Shown here: one piece after another, positions 23,771 through 32,702 of the stretch | How the letters are laid out: every line of letters begins with the position of its first letter | Position numbering within the stretch: position 1 is the first letter of the stretch | Assembly: GCA_964619065.1 (NCBI GenBank) | Contig: CAZUCC010000020.1 | Location: forward strand, 6,150 to 70,149 | Direction: 5' to 3' | DNA: 64,000 bases | Source of the DNA: JANXUC01 sp964619065 | GTDB lineage: Bacteria; Acidobacteriota; Terriglobia; Terriglobales; Acidobacteriaceae | Translations under genes and position numbers: made by a program | Notes under the pieces: model-generated | Told to the model about the DNA's origin: nothing | Seen by the model: the letters and a program-made list of their open reading frames with translations, nothing else | Databases searched by the model: none

Positions 23771-25654
23771 ATGACCACCGACCTCCAACTCGATACCACA
23801 GAACGCGAACTGAAGCTCCTCATCGAGTGGACGCCCCGTTGGCACGCCTTCACGACCTCGATCCGCCCAGCCCTTCACCGCAAAGAACTGCCGTTGGCCG
23901 GGGAAATCGCCGTCAGCATCTTCCCGGTGCGCCGCATGCTCGGTGCATGGACCGTCGAGGTGTTACTGCTGCTCCTCGCCATCTACCTGCCCGCGCGACT
24001 CGCATCGCTTCACCCCTATACGCCGCCACCTCACCCTAAGTGGGACGTCCTTTATTACTCCGGCGTAGAGCTGCCGCAAACCGAAGATTCCGGAGGCGCG
24101 CCCGCCGGACGTTCCGGAAAATCCGGTGGCCGGGAAGCCTTCCATCGCACGCAAGTCATCAAGGTCGCGCGCGGAGAAAAACTCACCGAGCAAGTTTTGG
24201 ATGCTCCCAAACTCCGTCTACCCGCTTCCGCCGTACCGGTGGCGAATCTGCTCGCCATCCAGAAAGTACCAGGCCCGCCTCCTTCCGAGGGATTGCGCTC
24301 ATCGCTTCCAGCAACGCCGCTCCCAAAACTCGCTCCCGTACCTCCGCCGCCGGAGATCGCACGCGAAAACGCGCGTAAGAATCCCACACTCACCGCCACG
24401 GTCGTTCCGCCCGCGCCGGTTGCACCCCGCGAGTTGCCACAAGCCCGCTTCCCGCAAATGCATACCGATGTGGTGCCGCCGCCCGTTTCCGCTCCGCAGC
24501 AGGATAATTCGAGCGCACGCCTGTCGTTGCCCACGCAGAGCGTAGTTGCTCCACCGCCCTCGGTCTCGCGCGACATTTCCCGTGTCGCGGGCCAGCTTCC
24601 CAACAACACTCGCGAAGACATCATTCCCCCCCCGGCTCAAGCCAACGCTGGCGCGGTAACTGGACGAACCGTGCCTACGCTTGCCACCAACGTCGTGCCG
24701 CCGCCGCCCAACGTCTCCGGAGGTACCTCCGCTTCCGCTCGCGGCCTGGGACGCACGGGCAGCGGCGCGGGAACCCCTCTCGATCTTGGCACGCCTACCG
24801 CTCCTCCCGCCAACGCCGGAGGCACTAGCTCGAACTCCGCCGCCATCATCTCCAGCACGCCCGGAACGAATCTTGGCGCGCCCAACAGCGGCACGCGCGG
24901 AGCGTTAGCCATGTCTCCCGGAGGCGGCAACACCCCCGGCATCGGCGGATCAGGAGGAGGTTCCGGAAACACAACAGGGCCAGATGCCGGCAGCGCGAAA
25001 ACAGGCACAGGAACAGGCGCTGCAAAATCAGGCACAGGCCCTGGCGCAAGCACCACAGCGAAGACCGGCACCTCGAACGTTCCCGGACCCGGCGGTGCAG
25101 GCACAGGCAGCCGCGCCGGAGTCCCCAACACGCCCGGCATTTCCGTCCAGGGCGGCAGCATCGTGACGTTGCCCAGCTTCGGAACAACTCCCGGAGATCC
25201 CACCGCTGCCGATCGCAGCGCCACCGGCTCCGGCCATCGCGGACCGGGCATCACGGTAGTAGCGACCTCGCGCTCCGGAGGGGCCTTCAACTTCTACGGC
25301 GCACTCAAGGGCGACCGCGTCTATACAATTTACTTAGATACAACGCTCGGTATGGTAGTTCTACAATTCGCCGACCCTAACTCGGAGACGCAAGCTTACT
25401 CCGAAGAACTTATGGCTCCCGAGCCTCTACACAAACCTTTGCCACAAAGTACCGACCACACGCGTGTCGTCATCTCGTGTACTATCGACCGCACCGGCAA
25501 TCTCAAGAACCTCAAGATAGTCGATGGTAAGTCGTCCGCACTCGCCGCAAAAATCCTATCCGCCCTGGAGACCTGGCGCTTCCGCCCCGTCCTCCGCGGC
25601 GAGCAACCTGTCGAAGTTACTGCCATTCTTGGTTTCAATATTGATACGAGGTAG
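23771..25654 (+). CDS. TonB-family protein with Pro/Gly-rich spacer
   Basis: A 627-residue protein that resembles TonB. There is a cytoplasmic N-terminus of about 50 residues, one membrane segment (WTVEVLLLLLAIYLPARLA), a long periplasmic spacer rich in Pro, Ala, Gly, Thr and Ser (about 100-510, with many VVPPP motifs such as TDVVPPPVSAP and TNVVPPPPNVSG), and a C-terminal TonB-like domain (RVVISCTIDRTGNLKNLKIV, then ALETWRFRPVLRGEQPVEV). TonB transfers proton-motive force to outer-membrane receptors. No ExbB or ExbD gene is near, and the N-terminal extension is longer than in E. coli TonB. The spacer's middle is very rich in Gly and Thr. Confidence 0.83.
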   Translation: MTTDLQLDTTERELKLLIEWTPRWHAFTTSIRPALHRKELPLAGEIAVSIFPVRRMLGAWTVEVLLLLLAIYLPARLASLHPYTPPPHPKWDVLYYSGVELPQTEDSGGAPAGRSGKSGGREAFHRTQVIKVARGEKLTEQVLDAPKLRLPASAVPVANLLAIQKVPGPPPSEGLRSSLPATPLPKLAPVPPPPEIARENARKNPTLTATVVPPAPVAPRELPQARFPQMHTDVVPPPVSAPQQDNSSARLSLPTQSVVAPPPSVSRDISRVAGQLPNNTREDIIPPPAQANAGAVTGRTVPTLATNVVPPPPNVSGGTSASARGLGRTGSGAGTPLDLGTPTAPPANAGGTSSNSAAIISSTPGTNLGAPNSGTRGALAMSPGGGNTPGIGGSGGGSGNTTGPDAGSAKTGTGTGAAKSGTGPGASTTAKTGTSNVPGPGGAGTGSRAGVPNTPGISVQGGSIVTLPSFGTTPGDPTAADRSATGSGHRGPGITVVATSRSGGAFNFYGALKGDRVYTIYLDTTLGMVVLQFADPNSETQAYSEELMAPEPLHKPLPQSTDHTRVVISCTIDRTGNLKNLKIVDGKSSALAAKILSALETWRFRPVLRGEQPVEVTAILGFNIDTR

Positions 25655-26092
25655 CTCCGTGTGGCGCGGGCGCCCCGCCCGCGAAAACCGTGAAAGACCG
25701 CAAGTTCCGCCTTGGATGGCGCAGCACTTCAGCGCCGCGATTTAGCCCGCTTCGATCTCCGGCTTTCAGCCGCCGAGGTAACCATGGGAAGCCCTGGCTC
25801 CCCCGAAACGTTTCGTCCGTCCCCAGTTTCCCGTGGTTCCTACCCTTGCAAACAACGCACGGATGGGGCATCCTTTGTCCATTAGGGGGAGGAATACACG
25901 CTGCGGGAAAGGGTGGGCCCACCCGCCCTCAGGGACGGGAGCCTAATTGATTGTTCTGGTGTGAGTAATGGTGCTGAGGCAGAAGCGGAGCTTCGCTATA
26001 ATATATAAGTTCCATCGTTGGTAATCCGTACCACAAACAAATATGTGAATTAAGAAATTTTTGTGCTGATGTAGGCAACGAGTGGGGAAGCA
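25655..26092. other. Repeat-containing intergenic region
   Basis: No gene is supported. It contains a GC-rich hairpin at about 25676-25693 (cgcgggcg paired with cgcccgcg) and copies of the gggtggccca family, for example gggtgggcccacccgccc near 25905-25925. Base composition drops toward 26092, where the accessory cassette starts. Confidence 0.7.
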
Positions 26093-27172
26093 ATGAAGAT
26101 CCTTATTACGGGCTCGCTCAAGACTTACAAAAGGCAGACTGATGTGCCGTCTATCGAGTTGGAGGGATTTAGAGATGCTTGCCGCGAGATTGGGACCGTA
26201 TTAACCCAAAAGGGGCACACAATTGTCCTAGTTTCTGATAATGAGCAGACTGCCGACCCGTACATCATGGAGGGCATTGCGGATTCTCGCCGTAATCACG
26301 AGGTCATCGTGTACTACTCCGAGGAGCCTCCCGACGATCCGAACGACGCCGACATGCACTCGCCGCCGTTTGTCCACAATGGAAAATGCATATACGACAA
26401 AGTCACTGTTAGGGACCGAAAACATCCCGGCCCCTGGCATGTGGCCCACACAGCCGCGATAAAAGAGGCCGACTTGGTCGTACTGATTGGCGGTGGCCGT
26501 CGAAGCGCAATAGTTGGGCACCTCGCGTCAATTCTTCAGACACCGATTCTTGCTATCAGATCCTTCGACGGAGAAGCAGAAAGAGTTTGGCATGAGTTTA
26601 ATTCGATCTACAGTGACGGATGCCTATCGCCGTTGGAGCTCCAGACCATTTCTGGAATCTGGGGAGATGGATCGGCAACTGGAATTGAGAGTGCCGCAGT
26701 TAAGCTCCACAGACGCAAATCGTTAAGAGCGAAAGCACAAAGGACCTTAGTCTTGGCGTGTTCAATATCACTATTGTCGTTCATTCTGGCGGCCCGCCTC
26801 CTTGTCTTCGGTGATAAGGTGCTCGGACCCGATGGCGCGGTATTGTCACTACTTTTCGTTTTCGCGGTATTGGGCACGAGCTTGCGAAGTATCGTTGCAG
26901 CGTGGAGCGATCCATTGAATGAAATTTCGATGGTTCGCGTATTTGCCGAGCTAGCGATTGCCGTTACCTGTGCAATTGTATTTATGTTGCTCGTGATGTG
27001 GCCGAAGCCATTTCTGACGATCGATGTTTCCCAATTGAATACTCATATCGGTTTCCTTCGACAAGCTATTCCCGTATCCCTGATTGGTTTCTCGGTGGGA
27101 TTTCTTCTGGAGTATGCCGTTACTCGTTTGAAGAAGACGCTGCTACAAAAGATTTTGAAGATTGGGAGATGA
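26093..27172 (+). CDS. SLOG-like domain protein with four membrane segments
   Basis: A 359-residue protein. Residues 1-185 look like a SLOG (LOG/DprA-like Rossmann) ligand-binding domain: MKILITGS, RDACREIGTVLTQKGHTIVLVSDNE, then HTAAIKEADLVVLIGGGRRSAIVGHLAS, with a Gly-rich nucleotide-binding loop and LQTPILAIRSFDG. Four hydrophobic segments follow at about 220-240, 247-267, 283-303 and 325-345, ending in a basic tail. SLOG domains sense or process nucleotides such as NAD derivatives in bacterial conflict systems, often fused to membrane segments. The gene sits 40 nt upstream of the oxygenase-like gene. Lower G+C than the neighbours suggests horizontal transfer. Role in antiphage defence is an inference. 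Confidence 0.7.
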   Translation: MKILITGSLKTYKRQTDVPSIELEGFRDACREIGTVLTQKGHTIVLVSDNEQTADPYIMEGIADSRRNHEVIVYYSEEPPDDPNDADMHSPPFVHNGKCIYDKVTVRDRKHPGPWHVAHTAAIKEADLVVLIGGGRRSAIVGHLASILQTPILAIRSFDGEAERVWHEFNSIYSDGCLSPLELQTISGIWGDGSATGIESAAVKLHRRKSLRAKAQRTLVLACSISLLSFILAARLLVFGDKVLGPDGAVLSLLFVFAVLGTSLRSIVAAWSDPLNEISMVRVFAELAIAVTCAIVFMLLVMWPKPFLTIDVSQLNTHIGFLRQAIPVSLIGFSVGFLLEYAVTRLKKTLLQKILKIGR

Positions 27173-27211
27173 CTCTCTCTTGATCTACAGAGGGCAGGAG
27201 GAATACAAGGG

Positions 27212-29101
27212 GTGCTGAAAATGGAACTCAAGATTCCTCCGAAAATGCTGAAGCAGCTCGTCGCGCGACGGATCCGCGGAGTCAAGTTGAATGGACAACT
27301 GATTAGCGCCCGCAAGGAAGACGCTACGAGACCTCCAAAGGGAGCGATTAAGCTCGCCTCATTTCGCCGCGCTCTTCTCCAACGACTGGTCACCGAATGG
27401 ACAAGAGAATCAGGCCGAGCCAGTGCAACGGAGGCGGCGTTCGGATTCGCAACATTGAGCCGGATTGTTGCCAAGCACGGAGCACTGGTCCTGGGAGATT
27501 CTCTTAGGGAAGAGAGCTTTGGCGGCTTAGTCGCTGCATACGACAACTTAATGCAGAGTCATGCTAGTCCTGGCTTACTTCATCAGTATTTGGATCTCTC
27601 CGAGCATCCCGAATTCATCCTTAACCAGAGATACACAGAAGGGTTTCTCCACCCGCTCATGGTCGCCTTGATTGCCTACAGGATGGGTGGGCCCGTGCAT
27701 GTCGTAGACGCGCGATGCAAGGATGCTTCTTGTGCTGATACACGAATCCGAGATGGTATGCTTCACGTTGATCACACACCTTTTGAGGAAGAGTTCAAAA
27801 TAATCTTCGCGTGGCAAAAGACCCGGTCTAGTGACGCAAAAGGGCAGAGCTTTGTCTATCTACCCGGTACCCATTTGGGTGTCCGCCCCATTTGGCGATC
27901 GACGGACCACCGGGAGTGTTCGTTCGAAGACAATTCAGTATTTACGGATGAGGAGAGTGTTCAGAGGTTATTTGACTTTCAACGCCTTCAATATGGTTCT
28001 GACACCCCGGTCGTGGTCGAGGTTCAAAGTCGAGATAGACCTATGACGATCCTGTTTTCGGCCGGATCTCTTGTGCATCATCGGTATGGCAGCAAGGCAG
28101 GCTCGGTCCGAAGTTCCATCACGGTTGCGTTCCGTTTGTGGTCAGAATCCACCGACTGCTTCTTTGGCTCGACGAAGCCGACGCTATTAAGCGATCTTGA
28201 TCGATATCTTTTCGGAGTTCCATTTGGAAACACGTCTGAAGAGTTCATCAGGACGTTGGCGGAAGCTAGTGGTGCGATCAACTCGAAGATCAGCGAGGTG
28301 ATGGGCGGCCTCGGCGGGACGACCCTAATTCCGCAGGAATCAATGACGATGACGAAGACGCGTATGGACGAGTGGTATGCATCGGTGACATGTGCCCCGG
28401 ACATTGAAGAACTAAAGAGACTCAGTTCGCGTTGCGTTTTTGGGTCCCATATAGGAGACGAGCAACTGGTCACTGCGTTGGCCAGGGAGATGATGGCATT
28501 CGATAGGCATGGAGCACTCAATCTTATTCTCTACGCGGACAGTCATGAGGAGATACGGAAATGGGCGCGCAAACGCTTGCGAGAAATGAAAGCTGAAACA
28601 ACCGAACTACGTCTTCGCAAATGGAGTCCAGAAGTACATCAACCCAGCGTCAAAGATATTTTGCTGCCCCGCGTTCTGATTCAAAATGCGAACCGAATAA
28701 TCAGACTGACCCAACATTATGTGATAAATCAATCCGAAGCGTCACTTGATGACGAAACGGGAGGTTTTGTGTTTGGCATAAGGTCGGTTCACCAACTCTC
28801 AGAGGACCTTGCTGAGGCCCTGAATCGCTGCCATTCGATCCAATGCTTCTTATCAACTAGTCTTTTCCTTTTCTTGTGCGTGGATGAGTTACGCGGAATG
28901 TGTTTCGCGGAGTATGCTGACTTGACGGCAGTGGGCGGAAGATTGCTCCGTCACTATATTTCGACTGCGATTCTCGCGCACCAACTAAACACCCGGCGAA
29001 ACACTTGCTCCAATAAGGCTTCTCAACGAGCAAACAGCTTTGTCCAGGAGGACATTAGCGCCGTTCGCACCACCGAATTCTCGCTTCCCGTTTCTTCTTA
29101 G
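27212..29101 (+). CDS. PhyH-like 2-oxoglutarate oxygenase with extra C-terminal domain
   Basis: A 629-residue protein with no close family recognised. Residues 150-310 show a 2-oxoglutarate/Fe(II) oxygenase pattern as in phytanoyl-CoA dioxygenases: H185-V-D187 (the HxD iron pair), then SFVYLPGTHLG (212-223), a distal His pair H289/H290 in AGSLVHHRYG, and R300 before SSITVAFRLW. The spacing of about 100 residues between HxD and the distal His is right for the family. The C-terminal 310 residues are helical, with charged and basic stretches. GTG at 27212 has AGGAGG 10 nt upstream; ATG at 27221 is an alternative. It probably works with the SLOG-like protein. Function is unknown. Confidence 0.58.
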   Translation: MLKMELKIPPKMLKQLVARRIRGVKLNGQLISARKEDATRPPKGAIKLASFRRALLQRLVTEWTRESGRASATEAAFGFATLSRIVAKHGALVLGDSLREESFGGLVAAYDNLMQSHASPGLLHQYLDLSEHPEFILNQRYTEGFLHPLMVALIAYRMGGPVHVVDARCKDASCADTRIRDGMLHVDHTPFEEEFKIIFAWQKTRSSDAKGQSFVYLPGTHLGVRPIWRSTDHRECSFEDNSVFTDEESVQRLFDFQRLQYGSDTPVVVEVQSRDRPMTILFSAGSLVHHRYGSKAGSVRSSITVAFRLWSESTDCFFGSTKPTLLSDLDRYLFGVPFGNTSEEFIRTLAEASGAINSKISEVMGGLGGTTLIPQESMTMTKTRMDEWYASVTCAPDIEELKRLSSRCVFGSHIGDEQLVTALAREMMAFDRHGALNLILYADSHEEIRKWARKRLREMKAETTELRLRKWSPEVHQPSVKDILLPRVLIQNANRIIRLTQHYVINQSEASLDDETGGFVFGIRSVHQLSEDLAEALNRCHSIQCFLSTSLFLFLCVDELRGMCFAEYADLTAVGGRLLRHYISTAILAHQLNTRRNTCSNKASQRANSFVQEDISAVRTTEFSLPVSS

Positions 29102-29190
29102 GCGCGAGCGGCGAAAGAAGAACGCTACCGTGACAGAGCACCTTGATCTGGAATTTCAAGCACTTACGAGCACGCGAAGAAACACAAACG

Positions 29191-29296
29191 GCGGGTGGCC
29201 CAGCTTTTCACAGAAATCTTCCCCTAACGGAACTGCGGATGGGGCACCCTGAGGTGTGGTAGTTCCAGGTTAAAACCTGAGGATGGGCCACCCGCC
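29191..29296 (+). repeat. Dispersed imperfect palindrome, gggtggccca family
   Basis: Begins gcgggtggcccagc and ends gatgggccacccgcc, so the two ends are inverted copies. Related copies are at about 31745-31835, 32635-32681 and 33640-33719. Between the ends lies ggatggggcaccctgagg. Confidence 0.7.
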
Positions 29297-29298
29297 TA

Positions 29299-29340
29299 TC
29301 AGATGGGTTTATAAGTCAGAGTTACGCCGGGTGCTCCGTG
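29299..29340 (-). pseudogene. 3' remnant of a gene like 32703-33494
   Basis: The 27 bases at 29300-29326 match 32704-32730 with one difference. On the minus strand they read V-T-L-T-Y-K-P-I-stop, the same end as the secreted protein at 32703 (V-I-L-T-Y-K-P-I-stop). Upstream the frame stays open for a few dozen codons but matches nothing further. This is probably the tail of a lost paralogue. Confidence 0.5.
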
Positions 29341-29665
29341 TTCGCGACCGCAGGTTTTACGTGCACTAACCTGGGAATTCCAACGTCGCCAGCGGGGGCG
29401 TAAGCTCTGCTCATGCCTCCCGGCCTAGAGTGCTTCCACCCTTCAAAATCGGAGAGCGGGCACCCGGCCGGGTCGGGGTGCGGCGCGCATGGCCGGCATC
29501 AGAACAGGCGCGGCTTTCTCCATCACGACTCTGTTCCTCCCATGTGTACTATTTTGCGGTCATTGTTGAATTCCTGTTAAAACTCGTGCGAGTCATTGAC
29601 TGGGCAAGCTCCAGACCTTAGAGTTGCGGGAAATTGCAGAGTGTCAGAAAAACGCGGTCGGCACC

Positions 29666-30115
29666 ATGGGTGAAATGGACAAGACTCGGTCATTCTTCGA
29701 AGCAATCCCCGGAACGCAGTTGGGACCGCTCGAGCGGCAGGTGCTCAAGGCCGTGTGGGCGCGAGGAACTGCCACCGTTCGCGAACTGCGCGAGGATGGC
29801 AAGGTTTGGCAAACCTATACCACGATCATGACGACCATGGATCGTCTGTTCAAAAAAGGATTCCTCGAACGTGTTCCCGATGGGCGGGCGTTTCGCTACT
29901 CTGCGCGCTATAGCTCAGAAGAACTGGAGCGAGTGGCGGCTGCTAACGGCATCCGGCAGCTTCTGGGGTCTGAGTATGCGTCGCTGCACCTGTCGTACTT
30001 AGTGGAGGCGGCCAGCGCGCAGGATGGACGCCTGCTGGATGAGTTACAGGCTCTGGTCGAACGGCAGCGCACGGAATTGAAGAAGACAGAATTGAAGAAG
30101 GGAGAGCAGAAGTGA
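29666..30115 (+). CDS. BlaI/MecI-family transcriptional repressor
   Basis: This encodes 149 residues from the ATG at 29666 (an upstream ATG at 29624 is less likely). It has a winged-helix domain at residues 15-95: LGPLERQVLKAVWARGTATVRELRE, WQTYTTIMTTMDRLFKKGFLERVPDGRAFRYSA. This is the BlaI/MecI pattern in which a dimer binds its own promoter and is cleaved by a BlaR1-type protease. The helical C-terminal dimerisation part ends in repeated charged residues (RQRTELKKTELKKGEQK). It overlaps the following M56 peptidase gene by 4 nt, as in typical blaI-blaR1 pairs. Confidence 0.88.
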   Translation: MGEMDKTRSFFEAIPGTQLGPLERQVLKAVWARGTATVRELREDGKVWQTYTTIMTTMDRLFKKGFLERVPDGRAFRYSARYSSEELERVAAANGIRQLLGSEYASLHLSYLVEAASAQDGRLLDELQALVERQRTELKKTELKKGEQK

Positions 30116-31053
30116 TATTTGCAGCGCGCGGGATTATGGTTTCGCTGGCGTTCTTCAGTGTGGTGTATTGCCTTCTGTCGTTGCTGGTGGTGATTCTATG
30201 GCGGAGCGCGAACCTGTTTCTTCGCTCATATTACGCCGTTCCCGCCCCCGCCGTTTCAGCCAACGTATTGTTCGGATTACGGCTCTTTCCCTTTGCCGTA
30301 TCGGCTGGGTTCACTGTTTTCTTCACCGTTCCCTCATTCTTCATGTTGGAAAAACCCTTCCTCGATGAGGACCTCGGGACGTTTGTTTTGGGTCTGAGTT
30401 CTCTCTTGATCCTTGGCGCAGGCTTGTTACGGGTGGTGAAAACTCAGGCGAAGACAACGCGCGCCGTCTCTCACTGGCTGGCGGGTGCGGGCACGGCGGA
30501 TGCCGGCGAAACTGCAACGACGAGAGCCAGCCGTGGCGCACCTCCGCTGGCGCTGGTGGGGATCCGCACACCGAGAGTGTTGGTTTCCGATATTGCGGCC
30601 GCGCTGCTCAGCCATGACGAGCTGCGGGTTGCAGTTCGGCATGAGGTCGAGCATCTGCGATCGCGGGATAACCTCAAGAAAGTTGGGTTCAGTTGCACTC
30701 CTTTCCCTGGAATGGCGGGCCTGGAAACCGCGTGGCAGGAAGCGGCAGAATTGGCAGCGGACCGCGCCGCAGTCTCGAGCCGGAAAGAAGCCCTCGACCT
30801 CGCGGCCGCCTTGATCAAGCTTGCACGGTCGCATTCGCTGAAGGCTGTGCCCGCATTTACGACCGGCTTGCTGAGCGTTTCAGGGTCAGTCAGTATGAGG
30901 GTAGAACACTTGCTGGCGTGGCATGCCCATCGCGCAGGCGGCCGTAGACGCTACGCTATTTTTCTGGCTGGCACAATTCTCTTGGGCCTTGCTTTGAACT
31001 ACGGACCGATACTGGCGCTGACGCATCGCCTGACCGAACAACTCGTGCCGTAG
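30112..31053 (+). CDS. BlaR1-like M56 metallopeptidase
   Basis: A 313-residue membrane protein with four hydrophobic segments, a zinc motif HEVEH (in VAVRHEVEHLRSRDN) and a downstream Glu in QEAAELAADRAAV as a third zinc ligand. This fits family M56/M48, the protease part of BlaR1 and MecR1. The C-terminal penicillin-binding sensor of BlaR1 is absent, so the inducing signal is likely not a beta-lactam. Start is a GTG at 30112, overlapping blaI's stop. It likely cleaves the BlaI-type repressor; the regulated target may be upstream or elsewhere, since no beta-lactamase lies nearby. Confidence 0.85.
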   Translation: MIFAARGIMVSLAFFSVVYCLLSLLVVILWRSANLFLRSYYAVPAPAVSANVLFGLRLFPFAVSAGFTVFFTVPSFFMLEKPFLDEDLGTFVLGLSSLLILGAGLLRVVKTQAKTTRAVSHWLAGAGTADAGETATTRASRGAPPLALVGIRTPRVLVSDIAAALLSHDELRVAVRHEVEHLRSRDNLKKVGFSCTPFPGMAGLETAWQEAAELAADRAAVSSRKEALDLAAALIKLARSHSLKAVPAFTTGLLSVSGSVSMRVEHLLAWHAHRAGGRRRYAIFLAGTILLGLALNYGPILALTHRLTEQLVP

Positions 31054-31206
31054 AGGTCAACTCAAAACGAAATCTTTCTCCCAACCTTCGTTCCCACCAA
31101 CCGTCCTAATTTCATCCAGGAGCAGTCTCAGCCTTCTTCGGGAACAGGAGCACGTGATAAAGTGCAATATCGCTTGCAGCCCAAACTGAAACGAGGATCG
31201 TAATCT

Positions 31207-31551
31207 ATGAGCAGGCCTTATTCACGCACGTTGATTTCGGGAATGTGGATCGGCGCTGTGATCTCTTTCCTAATCGTGGAGTGCTTAGTTGTTCTTTCCA
31301 TACGTGGGCAACTGAAAGAACTCTCATTCGTTCGCTTGTCGTCATTGCCATTCATGGTAGCTGTGCCTCTAATATCGGGCGTTGGCTTTGCGGTACAGAT
31401 ACGCAAGAATTCACAAGCGAACGAAGATAGTGAGTTAGCGAGGTTAGCCTCAGAAGGTATCGCGACCTTGGAGTTATTCGTTTATGTAGTAATGTCAGGC
31501 GTTATCAGCATGTATTTATGTGTGAGTCCAATTCCGCCCGTCGGCGGGTAG
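31207..31551 (+). CDS. Small membrane protein of unknown function
   Basis: A 114-residue ORF with three hydrophobic segments (LISGMWIGAVISFLIVECLVVL, LPFMVAVPLISGVGFAVQI, LELFVYVVMSGVISMYLCV). GAGGA lies 10 nt upstream of the ATG. No family was recognised. It follows the BlaR1-like gene by about 150 nt. The 3' end runs into the repeat-rich zone, and the last residues (SPIPPVGG) may be contributed by repeat DNA. Confidence 0.55.
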   Translation: MSRPYSRTLISGMWIGAVISFLIVECLVVLSIRGQLKELSFVRLSSLPFMVAVPLISGVGFAVQIRKNSQANEDSELARLASEGIATLELFVYVVMSGVISMYLCVSPIPPVGG

Positions 31552-32037
31552 CACACCCTTGACTCCCACCCTTGAAAAAACCAAGGGTGGGGCGCCCCTC
31601 AGGACATGCAATCTCCAAAAGAGCGACAAGATGCCCGATCAGCAATAAGCGGTCTGTGAGGATACTCAGGTGGACACAAACGAGAAGCAAGAAATGGTGA
31701 AGGTCGGCTTCAAGCTCGATAGGGATCAGAATGACTATCCTCCAGGCGGGTGGCCCAGACTTGTTCTTGATCTTCGTTGGCACCACCAACACAAAGGGTG
31801 CCCCATGCTTCGCGCACTTTGATGGGCCACCCTCCTTGCAATCCCTTCCCTTCGGTTTCTTAGCGTCGGCATGACAAGTGAGTGTGGGAAGTCGAGCCTC
31901 CCGGCCTCGTTATGAAAGAAAACGCGATAATCGCTGGAGCGAAATGGTCTTTTTGGTTATGATCTCGGGGCGCTGTTCGGAATCAAGAAATCTTACAGAT
32001 GGCTGGATCGCGGAACTAACCGGAGCGGAGATCGATC
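31552..32037. other. Intergenic repeat region
   Basis: No gene supported. It contains a terminator-like hairpin at about 31565-31592 (ccacccttg and caagggtgg around an A-run) and one full dispersed repeat (31745-31835). Confidence 0.65.
31745..31835 (+). repeat. Dispersed imperfect palindrome, gggtggccca family
   Basis: Begins ggcgggtggcccagac and ends gatgggccaccctcc, with ggtgccccatgc inside. Same family as 29191-29296. Confidence 0.7.
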
Positions 32038-32607
32038 ATGTTGCAGAAGGACAGAAGTATCCCTATTCAAGAAAAATACATGGATGGTTTGGAGGGGCAC
32101 CTGAAGCTCTACCAAATCTTTCGAGACTACGTGAAGCATGAGGACACTCTCATCAACAACCGCCTTAGCTGGAATCTCACCATCCAAGGGCTTCTGTTCG
32201 CGGCGTATTTCGTTGTCGTACAGAAAGTTGATGATGTGAAAGATACTCTCGCAGCGAAGGGCCTTCCTGAGCTTGCGGAGCTGCAACACTTCCGTGGTTT
32301 CCTGCGGTTCGTCGCTTACCTGCTTGGGGGACTGGGGTTTGTAGTTAGCGCGTTCGTCTTCGCGGGAGTGTTTGCTGCGTATCTGGGGATCGAGGAAGTG
32401 CAAAGAAAGTGGCACAAAGAGAATCAAGAATACGAAAAGTGCCCTGGCAAACGCGACACGCATGGAACACTGTTGCCGGGGCTGATCGGTGGTGGAAACC
32501 CGCTGGCCCATTTCCTGGGATCCCGGGCTCCGTTTGCCATTTCTGTCGTATTTGTGCTGGTGTGGGCTGTTCTCCTTTTTTTGACGCACCGCTTCGTGAG
32601 CGGTTGA
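32038..32607 (+). CDS. Membrane protein of unknown function
   Basis: A 189-residue protein. An amphipathic N-terminal part (LKLYQIFRDYVKHEDTLINNRLSW) leads into a first hydrophobic segment (LTIQGLLFAAYFVVV), a second one at about 95-118 (VAYLLGGLGFVVSAFVFAGVFAA) and a third at 168-184 (FAISVVFVLVWAVLLFL). The HEDTLINNRLSW motif is found in a family of small prokaryotic membrane proteins whose function I cannot name. GGAG lies 7 nt before the ATG. It stands alone in the repeat-rich accessory zone. Confidence 0.7.
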   Translation: MLQKDRSIPIQEKYMDGLEGHLKLYQIFRDYVKHEDTLINNRLSWNLTIQGLLFAAYFVVVQKVDDVKDTLAAKGLPELAELQHFRGFLRFVAYLLGGLGFVVSAFVFAGVFAAYLGIEEVQRKWHKENQEYEKCPGKRDTHGTLLPGLIGGGNPLAHFLGSRAPFAISVVFVLVWAVLLFLTHRFVSG

Positions 32608-32634
32608 GTGCAGTCGAGCCCACTCTACTGTTTG

Positions 32635-32681
32635 AGCGGGTGGTGCTGGCCGAGATCAAGAGCAAGGCTGGACCACCCGCC
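32635..32681 (+). repeat. Short copy of the gggtggccca repeat
   Basis: Begins agcgggtggt and ends ggaccacccgcc, with an internal gccgagatcaagag. It ends just before the 3' end of the secreted-protein gene at 32703. Confidence 0.55.
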
Positions 32682-32702
32682 CAACAACTTCTCAGTTCGC
32701 AA

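Larger units (their letters stand above)
29102..29665. other. Intergenic repeat region with gene remnant
   Basis: No intact gene is seen. It holds a dispersed repeat (29191-29296) and a short remnant of a secreted-protein gene (29299-29340). An ORF of 63 residues near 29430 has no codon or motif support. Confidence 0.65.

Noticed and set aside
29430..29621. Plus-strand ORF of 63 residues before blaI
   Set aside because: No ribosome binding site or homology; likely chance.
31505..31792. Minus-strand ORF of 95 residues
   Set aside because: Made of repeat DNA and overlaps 31207-31551; no family.
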